This document shows, piece after piece, positions 47,017 to 57,878 of a stretch of 64,000 nucleotides of DNA (the first letter of the stretch is position 1; every line of letters starts with the position of its first letter). The position numbers and the translations under genes were made by a program. The notes under the pieces were generated by a model. It did not search any database and was not told where the DNA came from. It saw only the letters and a list, made by a program, of their open reading frames with translations. Source of the DNA: Neofusicoccum parvum (taxonomy: Eukaryota; Ascomycota; Dothideomycetes; Botryosphaeriales; Botryosphaeriaceae); contig CP087212.1 in assembly GCA_020912385.1 (NCBI GenBank), positions 1,302,001 to 1,366,000 of the forward strand, given 5' to 3'.

Positions 47017-48028
47017 AGCCGATCTCAATAGAGTGCAGACTCTCCATCTTCTACCTGTACAAAAATCATGGGAGGGACCAAAATTGCGGAGCGCATGGAT
47101 GCAGCATTACCAGCATCTGAACGTTGCAGCTTGTTCGCTTCGAACTGTTTTGACTTTTTAGTATTTTCCTTGCATTTGGACCGCCTCGTTCCCACGAAGG
47201 CCCCTGGCGTTGCGGCATCATCTTCTCTTCGGTCTTCCTCAGCGACGAGCCGAGAGTCGCTTCGAGATTTTCTCCTCTTCTGAACCACGCGTAATACTGC
47301 GGGTGAATGACTTTAGATGAAGCGTGGGGTTTCAGAATTGAGAGTATGGGAAAGGGACAGGAAGGAAAGGAAAGGACGGATGGGACTTGACGACGAGATG
47401 ACACAGCCGGGAAGCCGGGGATTTAATGTGCACGAAATAGATGAAGGCAAACAAAGGTTACGAGGGCTGTACGTAGTTATGAGACATCAATGGCAACGAA
47501 GCTAGGAAGGAATGGCAATCCCGGGAGTGGTTGGAAGGAATGGAGGCAGGAGGCAGAGACAAACTCAGCACCTAATACAAGCCCTACTCCTCCAGAGCTT
47601 TTTTCGTTTGTAGCGGTGTATAACGCGTGGCTTGCTCCATTGGCCCGATCCGTCCGGCGCGAGGGAAGTGAGAGTGGGCGTGAGGCGGGACTCCTAGCTG
47701 CGAGTTGTTTCGCCCCGGATCGCGCTTGTCCCGCTTTCCCGGTTGTCGGCGACCGCGAACTGCCGCGCCTCACCGCCTTCCGTCCTGGCACACACACACG
47801 GCCTGACGGCTGGCTGGCCCGCAGCAAGGCAGCGCACGCACCGCCGGCAACCTCAACTTCCAACCTCACCCGCTTCGAAGTCATCGGCCACGACCTCGCC
47901 CCCCCCCATCCCATCCATCGACACCCACACAGCGACCCCGCCGCCACCGGGCCGCAACCCCCAGCAAACAAACGCACCACTCTCCACTCCGTCCTTTTTC
48001 CCCACCCCGACGCCACACCAGACTCTCA
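47017..48028. other. Intergenic 5' of the complex I gene
   Basis: No gene is supported; the 47490-48449 plus frame is low-complexity and overlaps the real gene out of frame. Confidence 0.5.
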
Positions 48029-48585
48029 ATGGCGTCCTCGTTGCGCACGACGGCCCTGCGCCGCCTCACGACCGCCGCCGCGTCCGCCCCTGCCCGCCGG
48101 CACCTCTCGTCGACGCCGCGCCGCCTGGGCGGCGACGCCCACGCCCACGGCGACCACTACGACCCGCCGAGCGGCTGGCTGTTCGGCGTCGCGCCCGGCA
48201 AGTACCAGGCCGAGGGCTGGGAGAAGATCTGGATCTGGGGCTTCCTCGGCAGCTTGGGGCTCGCGGGCGTGGCGTACTGCTACAAGCCAGACACGAGGTA
48301 TGTTGGATCCTTTCCTCCCCTCTTCTACTTTTCGGTGTTGGTGGTGGGGGGCCGGGGTCGGGCTCGGCGGCTCCGGGGTGTGGGGAGGGGTAGCAGGGGA
48401 TGATGGAGATAAATTGTTCAAGGGTGGGACCGGAGGGCGAGAGGGATGACCACTGTGGCTCCGAGCGGTCTCTGCTGATGGCGGATGAAACAACGCTGAC
48501 GGTGCCTCGTAGCATACAAACCTGGGCTCTCGAGGAGGCGCGGAGACGGCTCGAGGCCGAGGGCATCCTGGAGGAGAAGGAGTAA
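48029..48585 (+). CDS. Mitochondrial complex I ESSS subunit (NDUFB11-like)
   Basis: Exons are 48029-48297 and 48513-48585, joined in phase over a 215-nt intron, giving 113 aa. The N-terminus is Arg/Ser/Ala-rich without acidic residues (SLRTTALRRLTTAAASAPAR), a mitochondrial targeting sequence, probably cleaved near HLSSTPRRL. One membrane helix (WIWGFLGSLGLAGVAYC) precedes YKPDTSIQTWALEEARRRLE, the hallmark of the ESSS/NDUFB11 family. It is an accessory subunit of the membrane arm of NADH:ubiquinone oxidoreductase. Confidence 0.9.
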
Positions 48586-49452
48586 GAACCTCCATCTATA
48601 AACCATCGGTGCCTTCCACAGCGGATGTGAAGCCATTCTGCTACGCAACCCATTCGATTTTTCCCGCTCATGACCCTTCGAGAAGAACAAAAAAAGAATC
48701 CGGCGGCAATCTCGTTTCGGGCTGAGGAGAGGCTGGCTTTTTCCCTTTGTACTCCACAACTTCTTTCTTCCTTCCAAACATAACTGGATGCGATGCGCCC
48801 ACGGCTGGTTGCAACTGCTGGAGGCAACGAGAATCATACAACGATTTGTATATATACGGCTTCGGAAAAGGGGAAGACGAATGCCAGCAGACCTTTTTCC
48901 TTTGTTTTGAACACGGTAATAGACGAGGCCGGATATCGGTGAATAAGACTCATCCATTTCGACCGCCAACGTTGTCGTCTCCCTTTTCGTCCTTGTATTC
49001 CATTTTAAGAATGCGCGGGGTGCTGGCGCGTACCGACTGGTTGAAAGTGTCACTTGACCAAGTGAAGGGTTCTAGGTTCAGGCTGTCGGAAATTTTGTGA
49101 TGTGCAACTGGGTCAACGGTTGGACTGGACCGGCCAGCTGCCTGGATGTGGGCCCTCAGCCGCCCGTTTCCGATAGGGCGCAAGGTGATCTGCAGAGATA
49201 CTTGCTCACGAGGAACGTCGGGACCAATATCAACACCACGCGTTGCGCTTTCGCCAGAGATAAGGCCCACCATGCCCGGTTTCATGTCCACGGCATGACC
49301 ATATCGTACGAGGGCGCTGTATTGATTTTGTGCGACGGTCGTGGGATCTCATGACTCGGACTCGAGACGTGGACCTCTCTGCGGACAACGCTCGGCCATT
49401 TGCGTCTGGGGCCATTGTTAAGATCTGGTGAGTACTCTGGACTACAAAACAG
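48586..49452. other. Intergenic
   Basis: No gene is supported; presumed 3' end of the complex I gene and the 5' flank of the small zinc-finger frame. Confidence 0.45.
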
Positions 49453-49725
49453 ATGTCACGCCGAAGAACAAATTTTCTTCAGAGAACTGGACTGTCGAAT
49501 TTTGAGGCCCAAAGAACGTCCGTCGACCCGGGTATGCTATCCCAGGATTCAGCACCAGCGGATTCGAGGCACGTTGACTGCAGGGATAAGCACTGGACGT
49601 GCCATCACTGCGGCCTGAGAATTCACAGAGAACAAACCAGGCAGTGCTTTCAGTGCGGCCACACGTGGTGCTGGCACTGCGAGAAGGTGTCAGGTGGGGG
49701 CGGGAGCTTGATTTTTCACGCTTAG
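49453..49725 (+). CDS. Small Cys/His zinc-finger-like protein, copy A
   Basis: A 90-aa frame from ATG. Residues 48-76 read W-x-C50-x2-C53-x11-C65-x2-C68-x-H70-x2-C73-x2-C76 (HWTCHHCGLRIHREQ and CFQCGHTWCWHC). The spacing matches the two other small proteins at 54131 and 54862, which argues that it is real and binds zinc in a RING-like way. No signal peptide is seen. The C-terminus after residue 78 is Gly-rich and may be intron read-through, so the 3' end is uncertain. Confidence 0.6.
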   Translation: MSRRRTNFLQRTGLSNFEAQRTSVDPGMLSQDSAPADSRHVDCRDKHWTCHHCGLRIHREQTRQCFQCGHTWCWHCEKVSGGGGSLIFHA

Positions 49726-51596
49726 CACGGCTGCCTGGATGAGGAGTCTATTTGGACAGAGCCATGGACAACGCCAGCAGCCAAGTTTAACCACTCAGCG
49801 GGGACACTGGCATCTTCGCCTGGTCATGGTATGAGGACACGGGGTCTTCTGCCACAGCCACTCGACGTCGACTATGGATTTTCAAAGGGCCTCCTCCTAC
49901 GCCACTTGCAGATGGATTTGGTTTTTTTGGTTCCACTACTATGCTCGTTATACGTGGTTGTGTCCTGGGGCTGCATCTGCCCCTCTACTTCAAGATCAAA
50001 TACTCTTAAACCATGGCTGGTTCTTCTCTCCACTCCGTACTCCATACTGTACCGCCGGCCACATACCCTTCAAGCACCTTCGACACGGACGCTATTACTT
50101 CCGACAGTTTATGGATCCACGCGCTCCCCCGAGCTTGCAATTTTGCGCCTGAACAGCCACATCAACGCGTAAACCCTTTCTGTGCACATGGACACAGCCG
50201 TGCGGCGATGCCACTCCGGCATTCGAACAAGACTCAAGAGTGGGATCCGTTGAAGTTGAGCAACCGTGCCTTTGCTTTGGTTATTGGGAGCCATGAGCTG
50301 ATGGACGGCTGGGGTTGCTTCGAGAAGTGTATCTTACAATTGATGAGAGGCAATCTCCTGGGAGTATTGCTTGTTTTGTGTACTTTTTCCCTTTCCAGAA
50401 ACGGAGTTTTGAAATGGGCAGCGAATCCGACCGAACCCTCTGCCCGTTAAAGTGAACTCGTGCTCACGAGTAGATGCCAACCACTGGTTGTTCACACGGA
50501 TAAAATCAAAATCTTCCAATGTCCAAATTTTCTTTTACACGAGCCGATTGACATGATTATCCCGAGGTTAAAATTCTACTCAGCGTTGGCGTACTGAGTG
50601 GCGGCACGTGCACTGAAGAACGCGGTCATGAGCACTGCTACCAGTGGCTGTAGTCCACAATCTATGAAAGTAAGAGGACTGGACGATGAACCAGAGAGTA
50701 GTGGGGCTATTTGTCCCGAGTTACTGGGTCTTCTGCGCTGGCATTGATAAAGCGGAGCGCTTTGTACAGTAGTACTGATGTCGCGTTCAAACTCCACGGC
50801 CAGTTTGTACCAACTGTATTTGACTTTGAATCTACCGGAGTATAGATCTCTTCGGACCCTCTGACCTTCAGACGCCATGACCAACCTACAAGTGACTCAA
50901 GATACAAGACTAGAGATCATATTTCCCGTGGCGCCAGTGGCGTTCGACCGCAAGCATGCGATACGAGTCGCGTGGCCGATGTCTGGCATGGAGCGGATGA
51001 TCCACGATGGCTGTGTGCCTGACATGGCGACCCTTTATCGGCACGGCATTGGACGATCGACAGGCGGCAGGGCGGGGAGGCTAAGAGATGCACCAAGGGG
51101 CGCGGAGTGGGGTTGGCGTCAGATAAGCGAGAGGTTGGTGTTGCGGCTTCCCGTCGCGTGCGGAATCCTCTTTGCCCATCTTGCACGTCATCGACTTCTC
51201 ACTCGCGCCCGCATCGACTTCTTCGCAGACACGCGTGCCGGACGCATGCAGAGGCTGGCGTCTCGCGGCCAGGCGCGATGCCAAACATGTCTGGGGCGGG
51301 TGGAGAGCAGCGCCGGGAGCAGCGCCGGGAGCAGCGCCGGGAGCAGCGCTGGCCTTTATGCTTTGGCGGGACCGGCATAAGGTTGAGACGTGAGGCAGCC
51401 TGCAACGGCCAGGACGCTGCTGCCCAGCACGCCATCCGCTAGCTCATTTCTCCATTGCGTTTAGCCGCCACGGTGCTGCCATGGAACGCCCGCGTTACAC
51501 AGGAAGCGGCACGCGGGAGCAGAACGAGCTGCCTGCAGGTGTTGACGTCGACCGCGTGGCAGCCTCTCAAAAACATGCCTCTCCGCCCCGCCAAAA
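49726..51596. other. 1.9-kb intergenic
   Basis: No gene is supported. It contains a short tandem repeat near 51,303-51,350 and the MFS 5' flank. The 50877-51380 frame owes part of its length to that repeat. Confidence 0.5.
51303..51350. repeat. Tandem 12-bp repeat
   Basis: The unit GGGAGCAGCGCC and close variants repeat about four times in tandem. It lies in the 5' flank of the MFS gene about 250 bp from its start. Confidence 0.75.
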
Positions 51597-53658
51597 ATGC
51601 CCGAGAGCCCATCGTCATACCACGATGCCGGGGACGACGATCTGCATGACACCCCCGACGACCCGCTCGACGACTCGATTCCCTTGATGTATCTGCACTC
51701 GGCTTCAGACAAAGACCCCGCCTTGCAGCCCCTGATGGCAGACATCGACTACAAGAGCACCGGCGGCGTGCAGCCTGAGCATGGTAGCGACGAGGAGGGC
51801 GCCGTGCGCTCCGCGTCGTTGACCGAGACCCTGCACGCCGAGGGCCTCTCCCTGTTCGAGAAGAAGTGTGTCCTGATCAACCGGGAGATCGACGCCATGG
51901 GTATGGGCAAGTACCAGTGGTACGTCTGGAGTCTCTGCGGCTTCGGCTACTTCTTAGACTTGCTGTGGGCAAACGCCTTTGGACTGGTCCTTGGTCCTGT
52001 TCAGCAGGAGTTTGGGTTTGGAAGTAAGTGGACACCGGTTTTAAATTTCGTTCGACACCGCTGACGTTGCCCAGATGATCAGTCAGGAAATATCTCAACA
52101 GCGTTCTCCGCAGGTCTCACCGCAGGTACCATGGTCACTTTCAGGGGTGATGACACAATTTGACATCCAAACAGGCGCGTTCGTGTGGGGAGTGTTGGCT
52201 GACATAGTCGGTTTGTAGCCCGACTGCTAAATTTATTGTAAATGAACGTCGAGCTAACTGCGTGCTCCAGGTCGACAATGGGCATTCAACCTTACTGTTC
52301 TCATCGCTTCGATTTTTGGTATCTGCTTGGGAGCACCAAATTCGTACACACCCTTTCTCGTCTTGACTGCCTTCACTGGATTTGGGATCGGCGGAAACAT
52401 ACCTATCGATACAACGATCACTCTGGAATTTATTCCCCAGGTACATTCTAATGATACATATTTAGGCTTGCGTACACTGACGCCCGTAGAACAAACGCTT
52501 CCTTCTGGCTTTGCTGTCAATATTTCAGCCTCTCGGAGTAGTTATTTGCTCCGCTCTCGCATACGCCTACATCCCAACCCATTCGTGCACGCCGAACTTT
52601 GCCGACTCTGATCCGCTCCCATCTTGCCGCATTTCTACTCCAGGTGTAGAATGCTGTTCCAAATCAGATAACATGGGATGGCGATACCTGATGTACACTC
52701 TCGGCGGTCTGACCATCTCTCTTTTTGTTGTGCGGACTGTCATCTTCAGAATGAAAGAGTCGCCAAAGTTTCTGGTGTATAAAGGAAGAGATGACAAGGC
52801 GGTGGAGGTGCTTCACCACATCTCGAAGGTGAACGGGCGCCAGTCGACGCTGAAGCTTGAGTCATTCGAAATTCTGGAAAGTGAGCACAACCGGTACTCG
52901 AATGCACCTGTCATGGGTGGTGGCAGGTCTCAGAAGAATCTCTCGTGGGGCAAGAAAGCAAAACTGGAAACGGAGCGGTACAAACTGCTATTTAGCAGTT
53001 GGGAGATGACGCGTTTGACCATCCTGGTCTGGCTGACGTACATCATGGATTACTGGGGCTTCACTGTGGCTGGTAAAGATGCCTGTATTCCGAAATCATC
53101 CTCCGTTTGCTAACGCGTTACTCAAAAGGCTCTTTCCTCCCCAAGATCATCGCGCTCAAGAATGGCTCCCTCAATCTGTCGCTGCAGTTCACCTACCGGT
53201 CCTACATCCTGATCTACTTCCCGGGAATCTTCGGCGTCGCACTCGGTGCGCTCCTCTACAACGTCCCGCACGTAGGCCGCAAGTGGACCATGGTGATCTC
53301 GTCGGGCCTCATGGGCGCCTCCATCTTCATCTTCTCGGCCGTCAACTCCGAAGCCTCGAACATCGGCCTCAACGCCATGGAGTACTTCTTTCAGAGCATG
53401 TTCAACGCCGTCCTGTACGGCTGGACCCCCGAAGCCTTTCCGGCGCCCGTGCGTGGCACCGCCTGCGGTGTGGCGAGCTTCTGGGGCCGCTTGTTCAGCA
53501 TTGTGAGTCCGCTAATTGCGCAAAGCCTGTATGCGCGGAGCGAGAGCGGAGATGGCGATGTCAATGCGGTGTTGTACCTTGCTGGTGGTGTGACGCTGGG
53601 TTGCGTTATTTCAGTGGCTTTGTTGCCGAATAAGCGGCTAGGGACGCAGAGTATGTAG
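51597..53658 (+). CDS. MFS transporter, SV2/sugar-porter-like
   Basis: Exons are 51597-52023, 52075-52125, 52175-52210, 52271-52440, 52490-53072 and 53129-53658; all five introns are 49-60 nt and in phase, giving 598 aa. An acidic N-terminus of about 85 residues precedes the first membrane segments (YVWSLCGFGYFLDLLWANAF). The motif GVLADIVGRQWAF is the MFS A-motif, and the second half has YGWTPEAFPAPVRGTACG, as in SV2/SVOP-type porters. A central cytosolic loop follows RMKESPKFLVYKGRDDKA, resembling the sugar-porter R-x-x-x-S-P-R/K motif. Exon 3 is only 36 nt. The substrate cannot be assigned; organic acids, sugars or nicotinate-like compounds are possible. Confidence 0.9.
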
Positions 53659-54130
53659 ATGTGCCAGATGCTTTGGGTAGATATACGTTGTGAAAGACAT
53701 AAGGGTGTAGAAGGAAGAGGCGTGTACAACGGCGTTTGGATCCTTAATCGAGATGCCCAAATTTTACACGAGGGCGTTTTGCCTGTATCATTCTTGAAGT
53801 ATTCAGTCTGCTGGCCATGACACATAGATTTCGAAGGCATGTTGGGCTCCATGTGGGCACACATTATTGAAACATTTTCTTTGTTTGCCACATGTTTCCC
53901 GAAATTCCATACAAAAAGCTGCATTGCTTCCTGGTAGCTACCGCATACCCTACAGTCCCTAAAGAATTGCGGAATACAGCCACATGGAGCGCCTTCCTCG
54001 ATCTTAGAGATCCTAGCGATTTGCATGTATAAAAAGTCACTCTACAGACCACCCTTTGCTCTCTGTACCAACCACCACTGTCGGCCCAGATAATTCGCAC
54101 AAACATACAGATACCACACGCCTACCAACA
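53659..54130. other. Intergenic
   Basis: No gene seen; 3' flank of the MFS gene and 5' flank of zinc-finger copy B. Confidence 0.45.
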
Positions 54131-54466
54131 ATGCTAGCCGTAGTAGGCCCATTGGCAATACCCTCGGTCTTCCGTGCCCGCGTCATCGCGGCAGCCTCAA
54201 GGAATTGGGAATGCTGCATGTGCAGCCACTTCAACGACGGCGCCCTGGATCTCTGTAACGGCCGTCGCCGGGGAACGAACACCAGATGCATGCATTCCCG
54301 ATGTGCGCGGTGCATCGTGAGCGTCTTTGACGGCGCAGACGCCGACGGTCCGGTTGGTGATAAGCCGCCCACGGTCGAGCGCGAGGATGTGGTGCAGACG
54401 CCGTTGGGGCCGCTGCCACTGCCGCCGGATAGTATGCCGCCGCCGAGAATAGCTGGGTTCTGGTAG
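54131..54466 (+). CDS. Small Cys/His zinc-finger-like protein, copy B
   Basis: A 111-aa frame; the start at 54131 (MLAVVGPLAIPS) is preferred to an in-frame ATG 75 bp upstream, though either is possible. Residues 26-61 carry W26-x-C28-x2-C31-x10-C42-x10-C53-x-H55-x2-C58-x2-C61 (NWECCMCSHFNDG and CMHSRCARC). The C-terminus is Pro-rich (PLGPLPLPPDSMPPP). It shares the spacing rule with copies A and C. No signal peptide; probably an intracellular zinc-binding protein of unknown role. Confidence 0.7.
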   Translation: MLAVVGPLAIPSVFRARVIAAASRNWECCMCSHFNDGALDLCNGRRRGTNTRCMHSRCARCIVSVFDGADADGPVGDKPPTVEREDVVQTPLGPLPLPPDSMPPPRIAGFW

Positions 54467-54861
54467 CACTTCTTATTGAGACATGTTGGGCGGCATTGTT
54501 CTCGGGTTTTAGAGCCTTGGTACTGTGCACAGGGCTGCGCGATGATCTTCAGTTCAATTGTCTCTGAGATTCTGGGTTTCAGGCATTATCTCGTTTGTTG
54601 TCCGTTGTAGGGTTGAGATCCCCTTTGTCACTCGTTGGCACAATGCTCGAAACATCTCAGATCTTGACGAACGTGGAGATTGTTCTTGGCCTACCGTCAA
54701 CTAAGCTACTTCAACATCTATCTATGAGCGAATGGTGACGGCTGAACAGCATCCCACAACACGCCGTCACTTCTTTCCCCCCTCGGCCGGATTTCCGCAC
54801 TTCATTCATGACAGCCATCTCCACTGAATAATTTGAACCCTTTCCCTACACTGCAATCCTC
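54467..54861. other. Intergenic
   Basis: Between zinc-finger copies B and C; nothing recognised. Confidence 0.45.
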
Positions 54862-55149
54862 ATGAACACTTTCTGCACCCGCTGGCTCTTTAACCGCCAG
54901 CAGGACGTTGAATCGATTATTAAGTGGCAGTGCTGCAAGTGTCTGCGCGTTAACGAGCACTGGGAACCTCTGTGCACGTGCTCCCGTGGGTGCCTTCATC
55001 GGATGTGCAGAATCTGCCGCAATGTGCGGGTACAAGGGCAGCACTTGATCCTCGCCCCCGAAGGAATGGAAGGAGCGGTCCGAACCGCAGCGTTGGAAGA
55101 GCAGATGCCGCCGGTTTGCCCGGAAGGAACGTCGACGGGGTATATCTAA
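54862..55149 (+). CDS. Small Cys/His zinc-finger-like protein, copy C
   Basis: A 95-aa frame. Residues 22-52 carry W22-x-C24-x2-C27-x10-C38-x5-C44-x-H46-x2-C49-x2-C52 (KWQCCKCLRVNEHWEP and CLHRMCRIC). As in copy B, the first Cys pair is written C-C-x-C with an Asn three residues after the fourth position. It is 395 bp downstream of copy B on the same strand, suggesting a local duplication. Its 3' end lies about 175 bp from the convergent ferroportin gene. Function unknown. Confidence 0.72.
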   Translation: MNTFCTRWLFNRQQDVESIIKWQCCKCLRVNEHWEPLCTCSRGCLHRMCRICRNVRVQGQHLILAPEGMEGAVRTAALEEQMPPVCPEGTSTGYI

Positions 55150-55324
55150 GCTTGAGAAATGGTTGGAGATTTGGAATGGAGGGAGCTTCTGGTTGCTGAG
55201 TTTGAAATTAAGCACGAATCTATCTGGACTGCTTTTGTTAACGCACAAGGCAAACAACAAATTTGCTAAAGCCATGAAGAAAAAATTTGATGTAGCCGAC
55301 TCTATTGTAGGTAATCCGGATTGC

Positions 55325-57217
55325 TCAAATTCCGCGCCGTTCGTAGAATCTTGGCTCAATGCAAGCAGGGTAGTGCAGCAAATGTCCCCTGCTCTTCCTC
55401 ACATAGCCTGCATACATCGCCCCGGCCAGATAAACAGCCGCCGCGCTTATCACAGCAGGCCACTGGAACTGGTTTGGGCGCGAGAACACGATGGTCGACA
55501 CGTACGACAAGAGCTCGAAAAGGTTCTGGAAAGACGCCTCGACGGTGGAGAAGGCGCCACGATTATCGAGGTCGACAGCCTGCATTGTCTGTCAGCCAAT
55601 GACCGCGTGCGCAACAGAGCTTGAGAACAACCCACGTCTTGAATGATGGCCTGCGCGCAGAGGTCGAAGCCCCACAGCCCAACGCGACTCAGTATAACGC
55701 CTCCAACCAGCCCGCTCACCGCTAGGATCTGCCTGCCCCCTTTCCCCTCCCCGTCGGCAAAGTACCAGGCTATCCCGCCCACCAGCCACGCCATCTGCCA
55801 AGAGAGGAACCACATGCCGCCCCGGATGGCGCCGATGTACCTCATTATCCGCGGCGCGATCCAGGTGGCGCTGAGCTCGAAGATGGTGCTGACGGTGCGG
55901 GCGATTCCGACGTGGATGGAGTTGTAGCCCGAGGCGAGGAGGAAGGTGACCATCTGACCGGAAAAGGAGAGCACGGTGAGGTAGAGGAGAGAGAGGGAGA
56001 TGGAGGGCAGGAAGGCTTGGTGCTTGAAGTAGAAGGGGATGAATTTGACGGGTAGGAGACGATTCGCAGTCGAGCGGAGCCAGGCGGTGGCCGCGATGCC
56101 AAGTTTGGGCTGCGGCGGAGGGGTTCCGGGAGCGTTGAGCTCGATTGCGTCTTCCATGGCAGCAGGCACAGTGCTTTCTGGAGTGCGTCGGAGAGCGGGG
56201 ACCATTTTGTAGACCTGGTAAGCTGTCAGCTTTGCTGTCGGGGAGGTTGGCAGAGTGTGCCATGCGCACCCTTGCAATGCAGATGTACTCGACGAAGACC
56301 GATGCAACACTCATGCCCAGAGTCACCCAGATGGCAATCATTGTAGAAGCGCCATCGATCAGCGAAATTACGAGTGGGCCCAAGAGCTTGCAGAAGAGAT
56401 CAATCCGTCGCATTCGTGCATTCAGGATCTGGCGCCCCCGCTGATCACCTTCGGTGATGACGACGATCTTGAAGCATTAGCAGCGAGCAGGAAGAATTGT
56501 GAGCCGGAATCATACCCAGTCCCGCTCCACAGATACTAGATTCATGACTGCACACAACTTCTCGACGCAGGCCAGCAGAATGGTTATCGCAAACAGTCCA
56601 GTTCTCAGGTGCCCTCGAACACCGGCTGACCTTTGCTCCATTGCCCAGAATAACCCGCACGATGCCGCGACGGCGAAGCGCTGCCCGATGATGGAGAACC
56701 TGACAACGCTAAGCCGATTGCGCCGGTCGATCTGTGCGCCCACCGCGGGAGAGAAGATGATGGCGGAGCCACTGCGCACGAGTGCGTAGACGGACATCTG
56801 GAGAAGCGTGTTCGGGAAGATGGAGGCCAGGAAGAGCACAGCGCCCATCTCGAAGAGGCGCGAGTTCCAAGTAGAAAGGAAATGGGAGATGTAGAGGGAT
56901 GAGATCAAGCTTCTGGGCAACGACGGCGGCGGCTCATTGGGTTCCCGAGCAGCGGGCGGTGGAACAGAGGCAGATGCAAGAATGTCTTTCTTAGCGTCGG
57001 GTATACTGCTCAGATGGCTGCTGTCTGTAGTTGTCGGTTTCTTGTCTGCTGGGTGAATATCGTCTGCTCTCTGATCCATCTCGGAGAGCTGATGATTTTT
57101 GGGCTCCAGACTGATGTCTCCGCCTCCACGGGTAGGGTGTAGTGTAGATGGTTGCGGTTCGCCTGGCTCGTTGTTTGCCTCTGAGTGGTTGGACTGATGT
57201 TGCGAAGTCGATGCCAT
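55325..57217 (-). CDS. Ferroportin homologue (SLC40 iron exporter family)
   Basis: Exons on the minus strand are 57217-56516, 56467-56270, 56214-55636 and 55579-55325 (introns 48, 55 and 56 nt), giving 577 aa. The start is the first in-frame ATG with a strong context (AAAAATGGCA). A disordered N-terminus of about 115 residues precedes the membrane domain. Diagnostic ferroportin sequence spans the first intron: VERDW joined to IVVITEGDQ, then LNARMRRIDLFCKLLGPLV. Near the end VILSRVGLWGFDLCAQAIIQD matches the conserved 'ARIGLWSFDL' region, followed by a short NRGAFSTVEASFQNLFELL as in animal ferroportins. The family exports Fe(II) across membranes. The location in the fungal cell, plasma membrane or vacuole, is not shown. 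Confidence 0.9.
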
Positions 57218-57878
57218 TTTTCTTGGGCTGGTCCCTGTCCCAGAAGCTTTCAGTGATTTTCCATTGGGTTTATGTAGCCGAGGGAGCGACAACGTGGATG
57301 GTTGAGAACTGTGAGACAGATATCTGTACGCCTCGCGGGAGCCTCGAACGGTAAATCTGCCTCACCCGGCTCCAAGCTAGCGTGAAACCCTCAGAATCGC
57401 GCGCCAAGGTTGACCGGTGCGCTTCGGATGCCGGGAAGTCGACGCAGATTGTCACGCCAGAAGACACTATGACGGCGTCGGAAAACCAAATCTTAAGCAC
57501 AGAGATAAGGCTGTTTGGACTTCTCTTTCGTAGGATATGTCGGCAAATTGTCACACAGTAGTAGTTCAGCATAACTTGGCTTTCCGAGAAATTCTGCCAG
57601 TCAATTTTGAAGCGGGCGGCTGTTGGGAAATCCCGGTCGTTGTACGTTCCATCTCCTGCACATGAATTTCAAGAATATGTGTAAAGGATGCTTAACTCAA
57701 ACCGCCCAACGACCAACTTACCGTCAGAGCCTGTCTTCTCTTACTTTTTTTCCTGCACTGCAAACTCCTAAATATAGACTCTGGGTAAGGACGAGAGCTC
57801 GCTAAAGAAATTAAAAAAGAAAAAAAAGAGAAAAGCAAAGGAACCAATGAGACCGCAGCCACCAACCCCTTGGAATAT
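57218..57878. other. Intergenic
   Basis: Ferroportin 5' flank and HET-gene 3' end; includes an A-rich patch near 57,805-57,840. No gene seen. Confidence 0.5.

Noticed and set aside
47490..48449. Plus-strand open frame of about 319 codons
   Set aside because: Overlaps the complex I ESSS gene in another frame; translation is low-complexity Pro/Arg/Ser.
51303..51350. CRISPR-like repeat array
   Set aside because: Units are directly adjacent with no spacers, in a eukaryotic genome; it is a simple tandem repeat.
50877..51380. Plus-strand open frame of about 167 codons
   Set aside because: Its C-terminal part is generated by the 12-bp tandem repeat and no family feature is seen.
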